Part shown: positions 30,505 through 37,262 of the stretch, in pieces | Position numbering within the stretch: position 1 is the stretch's first letter | Layout of the letters: each line of letters opens with the position of its first letter | Origin: a virus | DNA: 41,557 nt | Strand: one strand, 5' to 3' | Virus record (IMG/VR): IMGVR_UViG_3300020197_000053 | Span: 1-41,557 of that record | Notes under the pieces: model-generated | What the model saw: only the letters and a program-made list of their open reading frames with translations | What the model was told of the DNA's origin: nothing | The model's database searches: none | Made by a program: the position numbers and the translations under genes

Positions 30505-31144
30505 GCAAGGCAGACGCCATCGGCAGCTCTGGTGTTTGGTTTCGGTGTCCTTCAATAAAACGTTCAAGGGCGGGAACCTTGTCCTGCCGTGAGGGGTCGC
30601 GGAACCAGCCAGTCCCGTCCACCGATTCGCAGCCTAGCCGGGCGCAGGCTTCGATCATTTCTGGCGCGTTCACGCGGGCGCAGTGGACACGCGGGAAACT
30701 TTGAGTCCACATTTCGAGATTGGGGAATTTCCAGCCATCGCTGCCGCCCACAAACACCACATCGGCATCGGCAGGCACATCGGCGGGAGTCATGCCGTCT
30801 TGGACACAAAAGGCTGCTGGCCAGCCGAGGCGTTTGATTTCGTCGCGGTAGATCGGCCAGTTGGCAAGCGTTGCTTCGCGGTTTGCCACCACATCCGGCA
30901 CCGCTGCCCACAGCGGTTTCTGGCCGGTCATCCGTATCCATCGCAGCATCCCGCGCCACGCTTCCACGTCCCACAGTTTCTTGTCGCGCCACGCCGTAAA
31001 AGCGTCATTGTCCAGCACGAACGGCATCCACTTATCCACGGGGACTTTCTTGCCATAGGACGGGCCAATCAGCACGCCCACCGAGCCGGGGTGTCTCCCG
31101 GCCCAGTAGTGCCAGACGCGATTGGATTGTCCCATGATGAGCAT
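30491..31144 (-). CDS. dpdA2: DpdA2-like DNA-guanine transglycosylase
   Basis: Protein of 217 residues; ATG 31144 overlaps the queC stop (TGATG). The motif series FVLDNDAFTAW, PLWAAVPDVVANREATLANW, CVQDGMTPADVP, VFVGGSDGWKF, ARVNAPEMIEACARLGCESV and DGTGWFRDP matches the short TGT-like proteins (DpdA2 type) of phages that insert 7-deazaguanine bases into DNA. Aspartates in 'VPDVV' and 'QDGM' are the expected substrate/catalytic positions of the TIM-barrel family. Substrate would be preQ0 made with the help of the adjacent QueC. The C-terminal RSNS and stop span the cassette/attI junction. Confidence 0.8.
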   Translation of the reverse strand: MLIMGQSNRVWHYWAGRHPGSVGVLIGPSYGKKVPVDKWMPFVLDNDAFTAWRDKKLWDVEAWRGMLRWIRMTGQKPLWAAVPDVVANREATLANWPIYRDEIKRLGWPAAFCVQDGMTPADVPADADVVFVGGSDGWKFPNLEMWTQSFPRVHCARVNAPEMIEACARLGCESVDGTGWFRDPSRQDKVPALERFIEGHRNQTPELPMASALRSNS

Positions 31145-31821
31145 CACGCGATTGCGGCGTTTAGTTTTTGGCAGGCTGGGCATTTGCCGCACGGGCCTGT
31201 TTCGGTTGGTTGGTAGCACGTCCAGATTTCGTCTGGCCGGATGCGGAAGTCAGACGCCAGCCGCGCAATCCACGCCTTTGATTTGTCGAGATACGGGGCG
31301 CAGATTTCCACGTCATATCCTGCCGCCTCAATGGCGGCATTCATCGCATCCAGAAAAGCCTTGCGGCAGTCGGGGAAGTAATCGGCATCGGCGGCATTGC
31401 ATCCGATTGTCACAGTGTCCGCACCAGCCTGCGCGGCCACATTTACCGCCACGCTCAGAAAGATGGCGTTGCGGTTTGGCACGACCCACGATTGCTCATT
31501 CAGTCCACCGAGTTGCGGAAGTTCCATTCGCGTCCACAGCACTCCCGCCCGCTTCGCGTGCGTGATTGCAAACTGGAGTTCCTGCTTGTGGCGTTGCTTG
31601 TAGTCGAACAGCAGAGCGTGAACGCGATGACCTTGATTGGTTAGGTCGTAAAGCATGGTCACGGAGTCGAGGCCGCCGGATAGTAGATGGATGATGGTTT
31701 TGGGGATCATAGGATTGCGCTCTAACATCACGTTGCAGCCAACGGGCGATGTGCCGGTCAGTTCTGCGGTGTTGGTGTTGTCTGAGTTCATGGTTATTCG
31801 CGCCCGTGGCTGACCTTGGCG
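30498..31821 (+). mobile_element. Integron cassette 1 (dpdA2-like + queC)
   Basis: Cassette of 1324 bases between attI (after G30497) and the R' box of attC1 (G31821). Its first bases TTAGAGCGC are the exact reverse complement of the R'' region GCGCTCTAAC at 31717-31726, so the free circle has a perfect R''/R' pair. It contains two overlapping genes on the minus strand and no attC between them. Confidence 0.85.
31144..31710 (-). CDS. queC: QueC, 7-cyano-7-deazaguanine (preQ0) synthase
   Basis: Protein of 188 residues. PP-loop ATPase motif LLSGGLDSVT at 9-18, followed by TMLYDLTNQGHRVHALLFDY and a VPNRNAIFLSVAVNVAAQAG helix that is diagnostic for QueC. There is a C-terminal four-cysteine zinc site (WTCYQPTETGPCGKCPACQK). 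It converts 7-carboxy-7-deazaguanine to preQ0 using ATP and ammonia. An alternative ATG at 31728 overlaps the attC1 R'' box, adding MLERNP. Its stop is coupled to the dpdA2-like start, so the product is probably handed to DNA modification. Other preQ0 pathway genes (folE, queD, queE) are absent and would come from the host. Confidence 0.9.
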   Translation of the reverse strand: MIPKTIIHLLSGGLDSVTMLYDLTNQGHRVHALLFDYKQRHKQELQFAITHAKRAGVLWTRMELPQLGGLNEQSWVVPNRNAIFLSVAVNVAAQAGADTVTIGCNAADADYFPDCRKAFLDAMNAAIEAAGYDVEICAPYLDKSKAWIARLASDFRIRPDEIWTCYQPTETGPCGKCPACQKLNAAIA

Positions 31822-31827
31822 TTAGCC
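31720..31827 (+). repeat. attC1 recombination site
   Basis: R'' CTCTAAC (31720-31726) to R' GTTAGCC (31821-31827), 108 bases. Left arm TTGCAGCCAACGGGCG pairs with the complement of the right arm (GTCAGCCACGGGCG), leaving G and A unpaired on the left arm, as in the other four sites. Confidence 0.85.
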
Positions 31828-32673
31828 GGCCACACACCCGCACGGCATTTCGTGCGGCTCGATGTCCAGCATCATTTTTATTTGGGCTTCGTCCATTGCC
31901 AGCCAGTCCGCCCACAGGTTGCCGCCGCCACCTAGCCCGATTTTGGTGCGGTTTCTCGCCTGTGCGGCCGCCTCGATTCTCAGCGCGGACGCCAGCAGTT
32001 CGGGATGGTTTTCTTTGAGTCGCACGACTTCGCTGCGCTTGCTCGCCGGACAGAAGTAGCACGCGCTCTTTCCGGCCTGCGGTATTCCGTGGCGGCAGAT
32101 TGCCGATTGGCAGTCCTCTTGCCGCCATTGCCATTCGACGAGCGGATACCAGTAGCGTTCCGTCAGACCTTTCGCCAGTTGCTTGCTCGTAGGCTTTCCG
32201 GCGACGCGGTAGCCTTCATCCGCGTGGTATCCGATACACTTCACGATTTCGCTCACGCCATTTTCACGCATCCACGTCTTTATGTATCGTTCCATCGGTT
32301 CGTGCTTGAAGCGCTGAGAGCATGACCGCGAGCCATACGCCAGAGCGGGCAGGAGTTTTTTCTTTTCGCAGTCCTGCACGATTGTCCACGGTTGATTTTT
32401 GCGCGTGGCTTGCACCGTCACGAGTTCGAGATTCCACCACTCGCGGATTTTCGCCCGCATGATTTCGACGTGCGCATAGGTATGCGGCATTTCCGCGCCG
32501 GTATCCGCGAAGATTATGAGCGCGGGTTTGATTCCCCGCGTCTTGAAGCCACAGAGCATCGCAGTCGAGTTAGTTCCACCGCCATAAGAGACGGCTAACA
32601 AGGCGCTGGAGCGAACAGCCATGAGCGCCGGGCTGGCGTCTTGCGTGATAGGTTGCGTCTCGGCGGCGCTCAT
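31822..32673 (-). CDS. PP-loop / PAPS-reductase-like protein
   Basis: Protein of 283 residues. PP-loop SYGGGTNSTAML near residue 30, then ALIIFADTGAEMPHTYAHVE, a PAPS-reductase-family pattern, SCSQRFKHEPMERYIK in the middle, and a C-terminal zinc site CRHGIPQAGKSACYFCPASK. The family (adenine nucleotide alpha hydrolases: PAPS reductases, DndC-like, QueC relatives) activates a substrate with ATP. The specific reaction is unknown; a role in DNA or nucleotide modification is possible given the neighbouring DpdA2/QueC cassette. The first 50 codons lie inside attC2; ATG 32622 is an alternative start just ahead of the PP-loop. The stop TAA comes from the attC1 core. Confidence 0.75.
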   Translation of the reverse strand: MSAAETQPITQDASPALMAVRSSALLAVSYGGGTNSTAMLCGFKTRGIKPALIIFADTGAEMPHTYAHVEIMRAKIREWWNLELVTVQATRKNQPWTIVQDCEKKKLLPALAYGSRSCSQRFKHEPMERYIKTWMRENGVSEIVKCIGYHADEGYRVAGKPTSKQLAKGLTERYWYPLVEWQWRQEDCQSAICRHGIPQAGKSACYFCPASKRSEVVRLKENHPELLASALRIEAAAQARNRTKIGLGGGGNLWADWLAMDEAQIKMMLDIEPHEMPCGCVAG

Positions 32674-32694
32674 GGCTGTCGCTCAGCTTGGGCG
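31822..32694 (+). mobile_element. Integron cassette 2 (PP-loop protein)
   Basis: Cassette of 873 bases from the attC1 crossover (after G31821) to G32694. Its start TTAGCCG pairs with R'' CGGCTAAC of its own attC2 (32592-32599). A single ORF on the minus strand fills it from end to end. Confidence 0.85.
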
Positions 32695-32700
32695 TTAGAC
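32593..32700 (+). repeat. attC2 recombination site
   Basis: R'' GGCTAAC (32593-32599) to R' GTTAGAC (32694-32700), 108 bases. Arms GCTGGAGCGAACAGCCATGA and the complement GCTGAGCGACAGCCATGA pair over more than 20 bases, with two unpaired bases on the left. The ends TAACAAGGCG … GGGCGTTAG are almost textbook attC. Confidence 0.9.
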
Positions 32701-32988
32701 CAAATCGCCATAGAACAGCCCGCACTTGTTCGGGGTTTTGGTTTTTGCACTAGATGAGAGCGCCACAGATAGTCCGCAACCGGCGCTATGGTGCTTTCCG
32801 ATGACGAGCTTTATTTCCATCGTCATGTTTGCATCCAGCACGCTGCGGATTTCCTTGGTCACGTATTCTTGAGTGAGGTATCCAGCCATCAGCCGCATTG
32901 CCTCTTCTACGGTTTTTACGCGGCCATTGTCGCCGGATAGTTGCTTCGCCGCTTGGCGGTTTATTGGTGTTCGGTCTGCGGTAATCAT
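32695..32988 (-). CDS. Unknown protein of cassette 3 (97 aa)
   Basis: MITADRTPINRQAAKQLSGD, then a helical region (KTVEEAMRLMAGYLTQEYVT) and a strand-rich centre (NMTMEIKLVIGKHHSAGCGL) with a C-terminal GLFYGDLV. No family was recognised. ATG 32988 lies four bases past the attC3 R'' box, and the stop TAA is formed by the TTAGAC at the start of the cassette, so the ORF fills the cassette between its recombination boxes. Confidence 0.65.
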   Translation of the reverse strand: MITADRTPINRQAAKQLSGDNGRVKTVEEAMRLMAGYLTQEYVTKEIRSVLDANMTMEIKLVIGKHHSAGCGLSVALSSSAKTKTPNKCGLFYGDLV

Positions 32989-33076
32989 AAAGGTCTAACC
33001 ATTGCGTGCAGCGAACGGGCCTTCCACGCTGCGGGTTGATTCGGGAGCGCCAGCAGGCCCGTCGCTGACGCAGGTG
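32695..33076 (+). mobile_element. Integron cassette 3
   Basis: Cassette of 382 bases. Start TTAGACC pairs exactly with R'' GGTCTAAC (32992-32999) of its attC3; right boundary at G33076. One minus-strand ORF. Confidence 0.8.
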
Positions 33077-33082
33077 TTCGGC
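32993..33082 (+). repeat. attC3 recombination site
   Basis: R'' GTCTAAC (32993-32999) to R' GTTCGGC (33076-33082), 90 bases. TGCGTGCAGCGAACGGGCC pairs with the complement of the right arm (TGCGTCAGCGACGGGCC), with two extra bases on the left. R' is non-canonical because it is formed with the start of cassette 4. Confidence 0.8.
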
Positions 33083-33312
33083 GAACCCAATCGTTCGCTC
33101 ATGTGTTGGCGCAGGGATTTGCTTGCGTCCACGCCGTCACGTTTCGATTTATACCACCACCAGCGGAGAAAGGCGTGTATCCATGCATCCGTTTTCACGT
33201 CGCGTCTTAGCACTTCAGCGTGCCATCTCCGAACCAAGCGATCGAGCGAACGCCGGGGAGCGCGGATGCGTCCCGGTTGCAATCGCTGCCGTTTCTTCGC
33301 GCTCCCCGTCAT
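32995..33312 (-). CDS. Unknown basic protein of cassette 4 (reads through attC3)
   Basis: Basic, Trp-rich core AWIHAFLRWWWYKSKRDGVD then ASKSLRQHMSERLGSPN. Upstream codons (MTGSAKKRQRLQPGRIRAPR…) lie inside attC4; GTG starts near 33208 and 33193 are alternatives. No stop exists within the cassette. If inserted first at attI, the frame would end PN-S-stop on AGTTGA. In its present place it reads through attC3 and ends …FAARNG at a TAG. No family recognised. Confidence 0.5.
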   Translation of the reverse strand: MTGSAKKRQRLQPGRIRAPRRSLDRLVRRWHAEVLRRDVKTDAWIHAFLRWWWYKSKRDGVDASKSLRQHMSERLGSPNTCVSDGPAGAPESTRSVEGPFAARNG

Positions 33313-33327
33313 CGCTCACCTTTCTCG
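33077..33327 (+). mobile_element. Integron cassette 4
   Basis: Cassette of 251 bases. Start TTCGGCG pairs with CCGAAC of its attC4 (33229-33234); right boundary at G33327. It is the last cassette before the portal gene and holds one minus-strand ORF that lacks its own stop. Confidence 0.7.
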
Positions 33328-33333
33328 TTCCCG
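33228..33333 (+). repeat. attC4 recombination site
   Basis: R'' TCCGAAC (33228-33234) to R' GTTCCCG (33327-33333), 106 bases. Arms GAGCGAACGCCGGGGAGCGC and complement GAGCGATGACGGGGAGCGCG pair with an extra A on the left. Core boxes are CGAAC/GTTC rather than CTAAC/GTTAG. Confidence 0.7.
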
Positions 33334-33422
33334 TCTCGCTTCATCCCGTGTATTCTGCCGAATAACCGCACGGTGTCAAGCGGCTTTCTGGGGTGGTCGG
33401 CCGCGGGCTTCGGCGCGGGCGC

Positions 33423-35567
33423 TCAGGCGCCGACGGGCTTCACGCCGGTGCGGCCGGTCACGACGTTCTGCCCGAGCTGCACGACGGACTGTTGCAGGTT
33501 CTTCTGGTAGTTCTCCATGAGCGCGCGGAAGCGCTCGTTGCTTTGCAACGCCTCCTGGTAGGCCGGGTTGCCGCCGCGGCCGGTCTGGTCGCCGAAAACG
33601 ATCTGGCTCAAGAACTGGAGCTTCATCTGCGCGGTCGGATCGTTCTCGACGTATTCGGCCTCGTTGCCGGCGCTCATGCGCAAAACCTGCTTGTCGACCT
33701 CGTCGAACACCGCCTTGGACGCGCCGGTCTGGTCGCTCACGATGGATTGCGCGAGCGAGGGGTCGATGGCCGCGAGCGTGAGCCCGACGAGTTTATTGTG
33801 GTCGATCAAGCCGCCGCGGTCGATGGGCACGGCGAGCTTGTTCACCGCCTCGAGCTTGCGGAAGGTGTAGTCCATGTCGAGGTCGCGCGCGTCGAAGACG
33901 AGCTGCACGTCGAACTGCCCGGCGATGTCCTGCGGCGAGCGCGGGAAGTCGGGGTTGCTGCCGGCGTAGCGCTCCATCTCCTCGGGCGTGAGGAACTGTT
34001 GCGCGAGCTGGAGCATCTGCGTGAAGACCGCCTCGGCGCTGGTGAGAAAGCCATCGCTCGCGGCCTGCATCTTGGCCTGCCAGCGGGCGGGCAAGACCTC
34101 GGGCTCCATAAGTCCGAAGTAATTCGCGGCGCGGGCGCGGACCATCTTGACCACCTCGAACGCGATGTTCGGCGAGCCCGGGGGCGGCTTGAGGAAGTCG
34201 ATTTCGTTTTCGCGCGCGCGGGTCACCTTGACGCCGGGGCCGATGTTGAACTTCTGTCCCATGCGCGCCGGCACGAGCAACGTGGGGTTGACTTCGAGGC
34301 TGGTGCGGTCGGTGAGCGCGTCGCACTGGGCCTTCTCCTCGTATTGCCAGGTCACGGCCACGTCGGGCACGCCGCGGGCGTCGAGCAACCGGCGCGAGAC
34401 ACGTTCGCGGGCGAGCTCGATGAAGGGATACTGCGCGTGATCGTAGCCGAGCGCGTAGTGCCGGGCGTAGATCGGCTCGCCGCGCTCGTCCTGAAGCGCG
34501 TAGGGGCTGAACACCGTGACCCAGACCTGCGGCACGCCGTCGTCGTCCACCTTGCGGACGTAAGCCCACAGCACCTCGACGAGATCCTGCCCGTCACGCA
34601 CGGCGCTCGCGGCCATGAACTCGTTCTCCAGACTCTTGCGGCCGGCGAGCAGCGCGGCGTTCCAATCGGTGAAGCGCCCGCGGGTCTTCATGGCGTGGTC
34701 CACCCAGTTGGCATCCCAGCCCTCGGTCAGCACGTTCTCGCGCAGCTCGGTCTCGGTGAGATAATCCTTCACGAACATGACCCGGGCGCGCTGGAGCGTG
34801 GACGTCTCGATGGGAAAGAAGATGTCCTCGGCGACACGTCGCGCGGTGACGCAAGGACCGTTGCGCGAGATGTAAGTCTCGGGGAAGGTGGCGCGGCCCT
34901 GCTCGCGGAGTTCGCGGACGAGCTTGCGGGCGCGGGCGGGCTTGAGCTTGAGCACCTCGGCGGCGAGCGCGACCACGGCCGGCTCCTGCGCGGGGTCGAG
35001 GAGCATCGAAGTCAGTTGCGGCATCCCGGCGGCTTGCGCGGCGTAGCCGACCTCCTCGAGCGTGATCGTGCGGTAATGAGCGGAGACCTGGCGTTCCCAG
35101 TCGACCTGCATCACGCCGACGCCGTAGGTGAGCATGTATTGCAGCGCGAGCTCGGCCTCGCGCCGGAGGTCGCGCCGGTAGGTCGCGCGCAAGTAGTCCA
35201 TCACCTTCTGGACGGCGCCGGCGCGGGCGGTGTCCTGGGCGCGGCGGGCGACCACCTTGAGCTGGGCGCGTTGGAAGGCCATGAGCAGCACCACGAGCAG
35301 GTCGTTGATGATGGCGTCCACGGTCGGGATCCGCGAGTCGGCCGCGCCTTCCCACGGAAACGGCTCGGCGCCGTCGAGGTTCTCGCGGTGCTTCTTGCCG
35401 TCGCTCGACTGGCCGGTCCAGCGCATGAACCGCACCTCCTCGGCGCGCTCGGTGCGCGAAAGGCTGTTCCAAGAGCCTCCGGCCTTTTCATACTCACGCA
35501 GGAGCCGCCGCATGTCGGGCTGCTCGGTTACTTGCAACAGTTCGTCGTGTTCGTTCGTTGTGTTCAT
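33423..35567 (-). CDS. Portal protein
   Basis: Protein of 714 residues downstream of terL. The N-terminus includes NLDGAEPFPWEGAADSRIPT and VDAIINDLLVVLLMAFQRAQ, a pattern of podovirus-like portal proteins. The middle has QYMLTYGVGVMQVDWERQ and the typical C-terminal region includes YQEALQSNERFRALMENYQK. Twelve copies are expected to form the ring through which DNA enters. Length is in the range of podophage portals. The start lies close to the terL stop. Confidence 0.85.
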   Translation of the reverse strand: MNTTNEHDELLQVTEQPDMRRLLREYEKAGGSWNSLSRTERAEEVRFMRWTGQSSDGKKHRENLDGAEPFPWEGAADSRIPTVDAIINDLLVVLLMAFQRAQLKVVARRAQDTARAGAVQKVMDYLRATYRRDLRREAELALQYMLTYGVGVMQVDWERQVSAHYRTITLEEVGYAAQAAGMPQLTSMLLDPAQEPAVVALAAEVLKLKPARARKLVRELREQGRATFPETYISRNGPCVTARRVAEDIFFPIETSTLQRARVMFVKDYLTETELRENVLTEGWDANWVDHAMKTRGRFTDWNAALLAGRKSLENEFMAASAVRDGQDLVEVLWAYVRKVDDDGVPQVWVTVFSPYALQDERGEPIYARHYALGYDHAQYPFIELARERVSRRLLDARGVPDVAVTWQYEEKAQCDALTDRTSLEVNPTLLVPARMGQKFNIGPGVKVTRARENEIDFLKPPPGSPNIAFEVVKMVRARAANYFGLMEPEVLPARWQAKMQAASDGFLTSAEAVFTQMLQLAQQFLTPEEMERYAGSNPDFPRSPQDIAGQFDVQLVFDARDLDMDYTFRKLEAVNKLAVPIDRGGLIDHNKLVGLTLAAIDPSLAQSIVSDQTGASKAVFDEVDKQVLRMSAGNEAEYVENDPTAQMKLQFLSQIVFGDQTGRGGNPAYQEALQSNERFRALMENYQKNLQQSVVQLGQNVVTGRTGVKPVGA

Positions 35568-35570
35568 AGT

Positions 35571-37262
35571 CTAATAACCTCCGCCGCCGCCGAAACATAC
35601 CGGGGCCCTGGCGTCCACATATTCCACGGGAAACTTGGCGGCCATCTTCAAACAGTCGACGGGGTCCTTGCTCGCGCCCTTCTCGCCGTCGGCGCCGGTC
35701 CACTCGCGCAGGCTGAAGATGGTGTTCTCGCAATCCTCGGAGACATAAAGCTGCGGGCAGTTCAAGGCGTCTACCGGGCGCAAGGTGTCGTAGTCGAGCC
35801 AGTCGTTGATGAGCGTGGACCCCTCGTCCACCTTGCAACCGGGCGCGGGCATCCACTCCATCGGGGCCTGGGCGACCGCGCCCTGGCCGTCGAGTTGCTC
35901 GTCGAGCATCATCTGCACGATGCTCGTGCCCTCGTCGAGCCCGGGCACGGCGGCGTTGCCGGCCCGCGGGTCGATGATGCGACCGTAGACCTCCTCGGAT
36001 TCCAACTCGCGCAAGAGCGCCTTGTAGCCCGTGATGCCGCGGCCGGCGTCGTTCTTCTGGGCGGGGCCCGGCTTGCCGTCGGCCTTCTCGCTTGGCAACG
36101 CCCATTCGCCGTGCGTGAGGCGCGAAGGCCACTCGCGGTAGACAAACTTGCGGCCGAGCGCGTCCACCCGGATCCAGATGAAGAACCAGTTCTTGGCGCC
36201 GCCCGGGTCGCAGATGCACCAGTTCGTGCCCTCGACCGGCACGTCGGCGCGCTTGACGATGTTGAGGTCGCCAAACTTCGGGAACACGTTGCCGGCGAGC
36301 TTGTCGGCCCAGCCGTAAGCGCGGACCTTGATCTCGGTGCTCGGCCGGCCGGCGAGCGCCTCGACAAGCTGCTTGTAGGGCGAGTAGGGATTCTCCGAGG
36401 TGTGGAAATAGACCACCCGCTGAGATTTCCTGAGCGGTTCGAGCACGTAAGGCATCGTGCCCTTAATGCAACCGGCCACGTTTACGCGGTCAAGCAGGAG
36501 CGGACTCGGCAACGTCTCGGCCACCCTTGCGCCGGCCACGTAGTCCTTGACCACGAGACTGTAACCGTTGACCGGCGTGAAGGTGATGAGCAGCTTGGCC
36601 CGGCGGGTCACGAGACGGTAGCGCAGAGTTTCAACCCAGTCGTAGGGCACGAGTTCATCGCACCAGACGCCGACGATCGGGCCGTCGAGCGCGCCGAGCT
36701 CGCCGCCCTCGATCACCTTGGGGTCTTGCATGTAGTTCATGAACCAGCATTGCGACCCGTTCGGCAGCACGAAGGTGTTCTCCGAGAAACCGTTCTTCTG
36801 GGTGTAGCAGACATTGGTCACCCGGCCGCGCTTGCCGATGTCGCGCCACTCGGGCGGGAGATACTTGTGGATGACCGGCTGTTGCATGGCCACGCTCGTG
36901 TTGGCCGAGGAGTGGAGGCACCAGGCGCGGGCGTTCTCGTGGTTGACGAGCCCCTCGACCACGAGCTTGGCGGCGAGTTCGGTCTTCGACGCGCGGTTGC
37001 CGCCTTGGATGAGCAAGTCGTCGCAGACGCCGAGCAGTTCGCGGGCGCGCTTCCACGGTCGCGGCTCGAAGCCGTGGTTGAGCGGGTCGGTCTGCTCGAG
37101 TTCGATGAGCTTCTCGCGCTGGAGCAGGGCGTCCACAAGTTGCTGGAAGCGCGCGGGCTCCTGCCGGGCGAAGGCGACCTGCGCCGGCGTGGGCAAGGGC
37201 AACGTCGGCCACGGCGTCGGCTTGAACGCCTGGGCTGGAGCGGTGGCGGTGGGCGTGTTCAT
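35571..37262 (-). CDS. terL: Terminase large subunit
   Basis: Protein of 563 residues. The ATPase domain has Walker A GGNRASKTE (about 87-95) and Walker B IVGVWCDE (about 196-203), and a LLITFTPVNGYS coupling motif. The C-terminal RNase-H-like nuclease starts with WCICDPGGAKNWFFIWIRVD and contains IIDPRAGNA and a late acidic/Lys segment (SKDPVDCLKMAAKFP). It packages DNA through the portal encoded next. ATG 37262 overlaps the stop of the giant virion gene. Its C-terminus is glycine-rich (FGGGGGY). Confidence 0.95.
   Translation of the reverse strand: MNTPTATAPAQAFKPTPWPTLPLPTPAQVAFARQEPARFQQLVDALLQREKLIELEQTDPLNHGFEPRPWKRARELLGVCDDLLIQGGNRASKTELAAKLVVEGLVNHENARAWCLHSSANTSVAMQQPVIHKYLPPEWRDIGKRGRVTNVCYTQKNGFSENTFVLPNGSQCWFMNYMQDPKVIEGGELGALDGPIVGVWCDELVPYDWVETLRYRLVTRRAKLLITFTPVNGYSLVVKDYVAGARVAETLPSPLLLDRVNVAGCIKGTMPYVLEPLRKSQRVVYFHTSENPYSPYKQLVEALAGRPSTEIKVRAYGWADKLAGNVFPKFGDLNIVKRADVPVEGTNWCICDPGGAKNWFFIWIRVDALGRKFVYREWPSRLTHGEWALPSEKADGKPGPAQKNDAGRGITGYKALLRELESEEVYGRIIDPRAGNAAVPGLDEGTSIVQMMLDEQLDGQGAVAQAPMEWMPAPGCKVDEGSTLINDWLDYDTLRPVDALNCPQLYVSEDCENTIFSLREWTGADGEKGASKDPVDCLKMAAKFPVEYVDARAPVCFGGGGGY

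Noticed and set aside
30460-30567. Longer intI start with 36 extra N-terminal residues
   Set aside because: The extension would translate attI and the promoter; the 326-residue form matches IntI length and spacing of catalytic residues.
30683-33510. Plus-strand reading frames within the cassettes, which would give classical cassette orientation
   Set aside because: They are antisense shadows of clear minus-strand proteins (QueC, DpdA2-like, PP-loop) and have no recognisable content.
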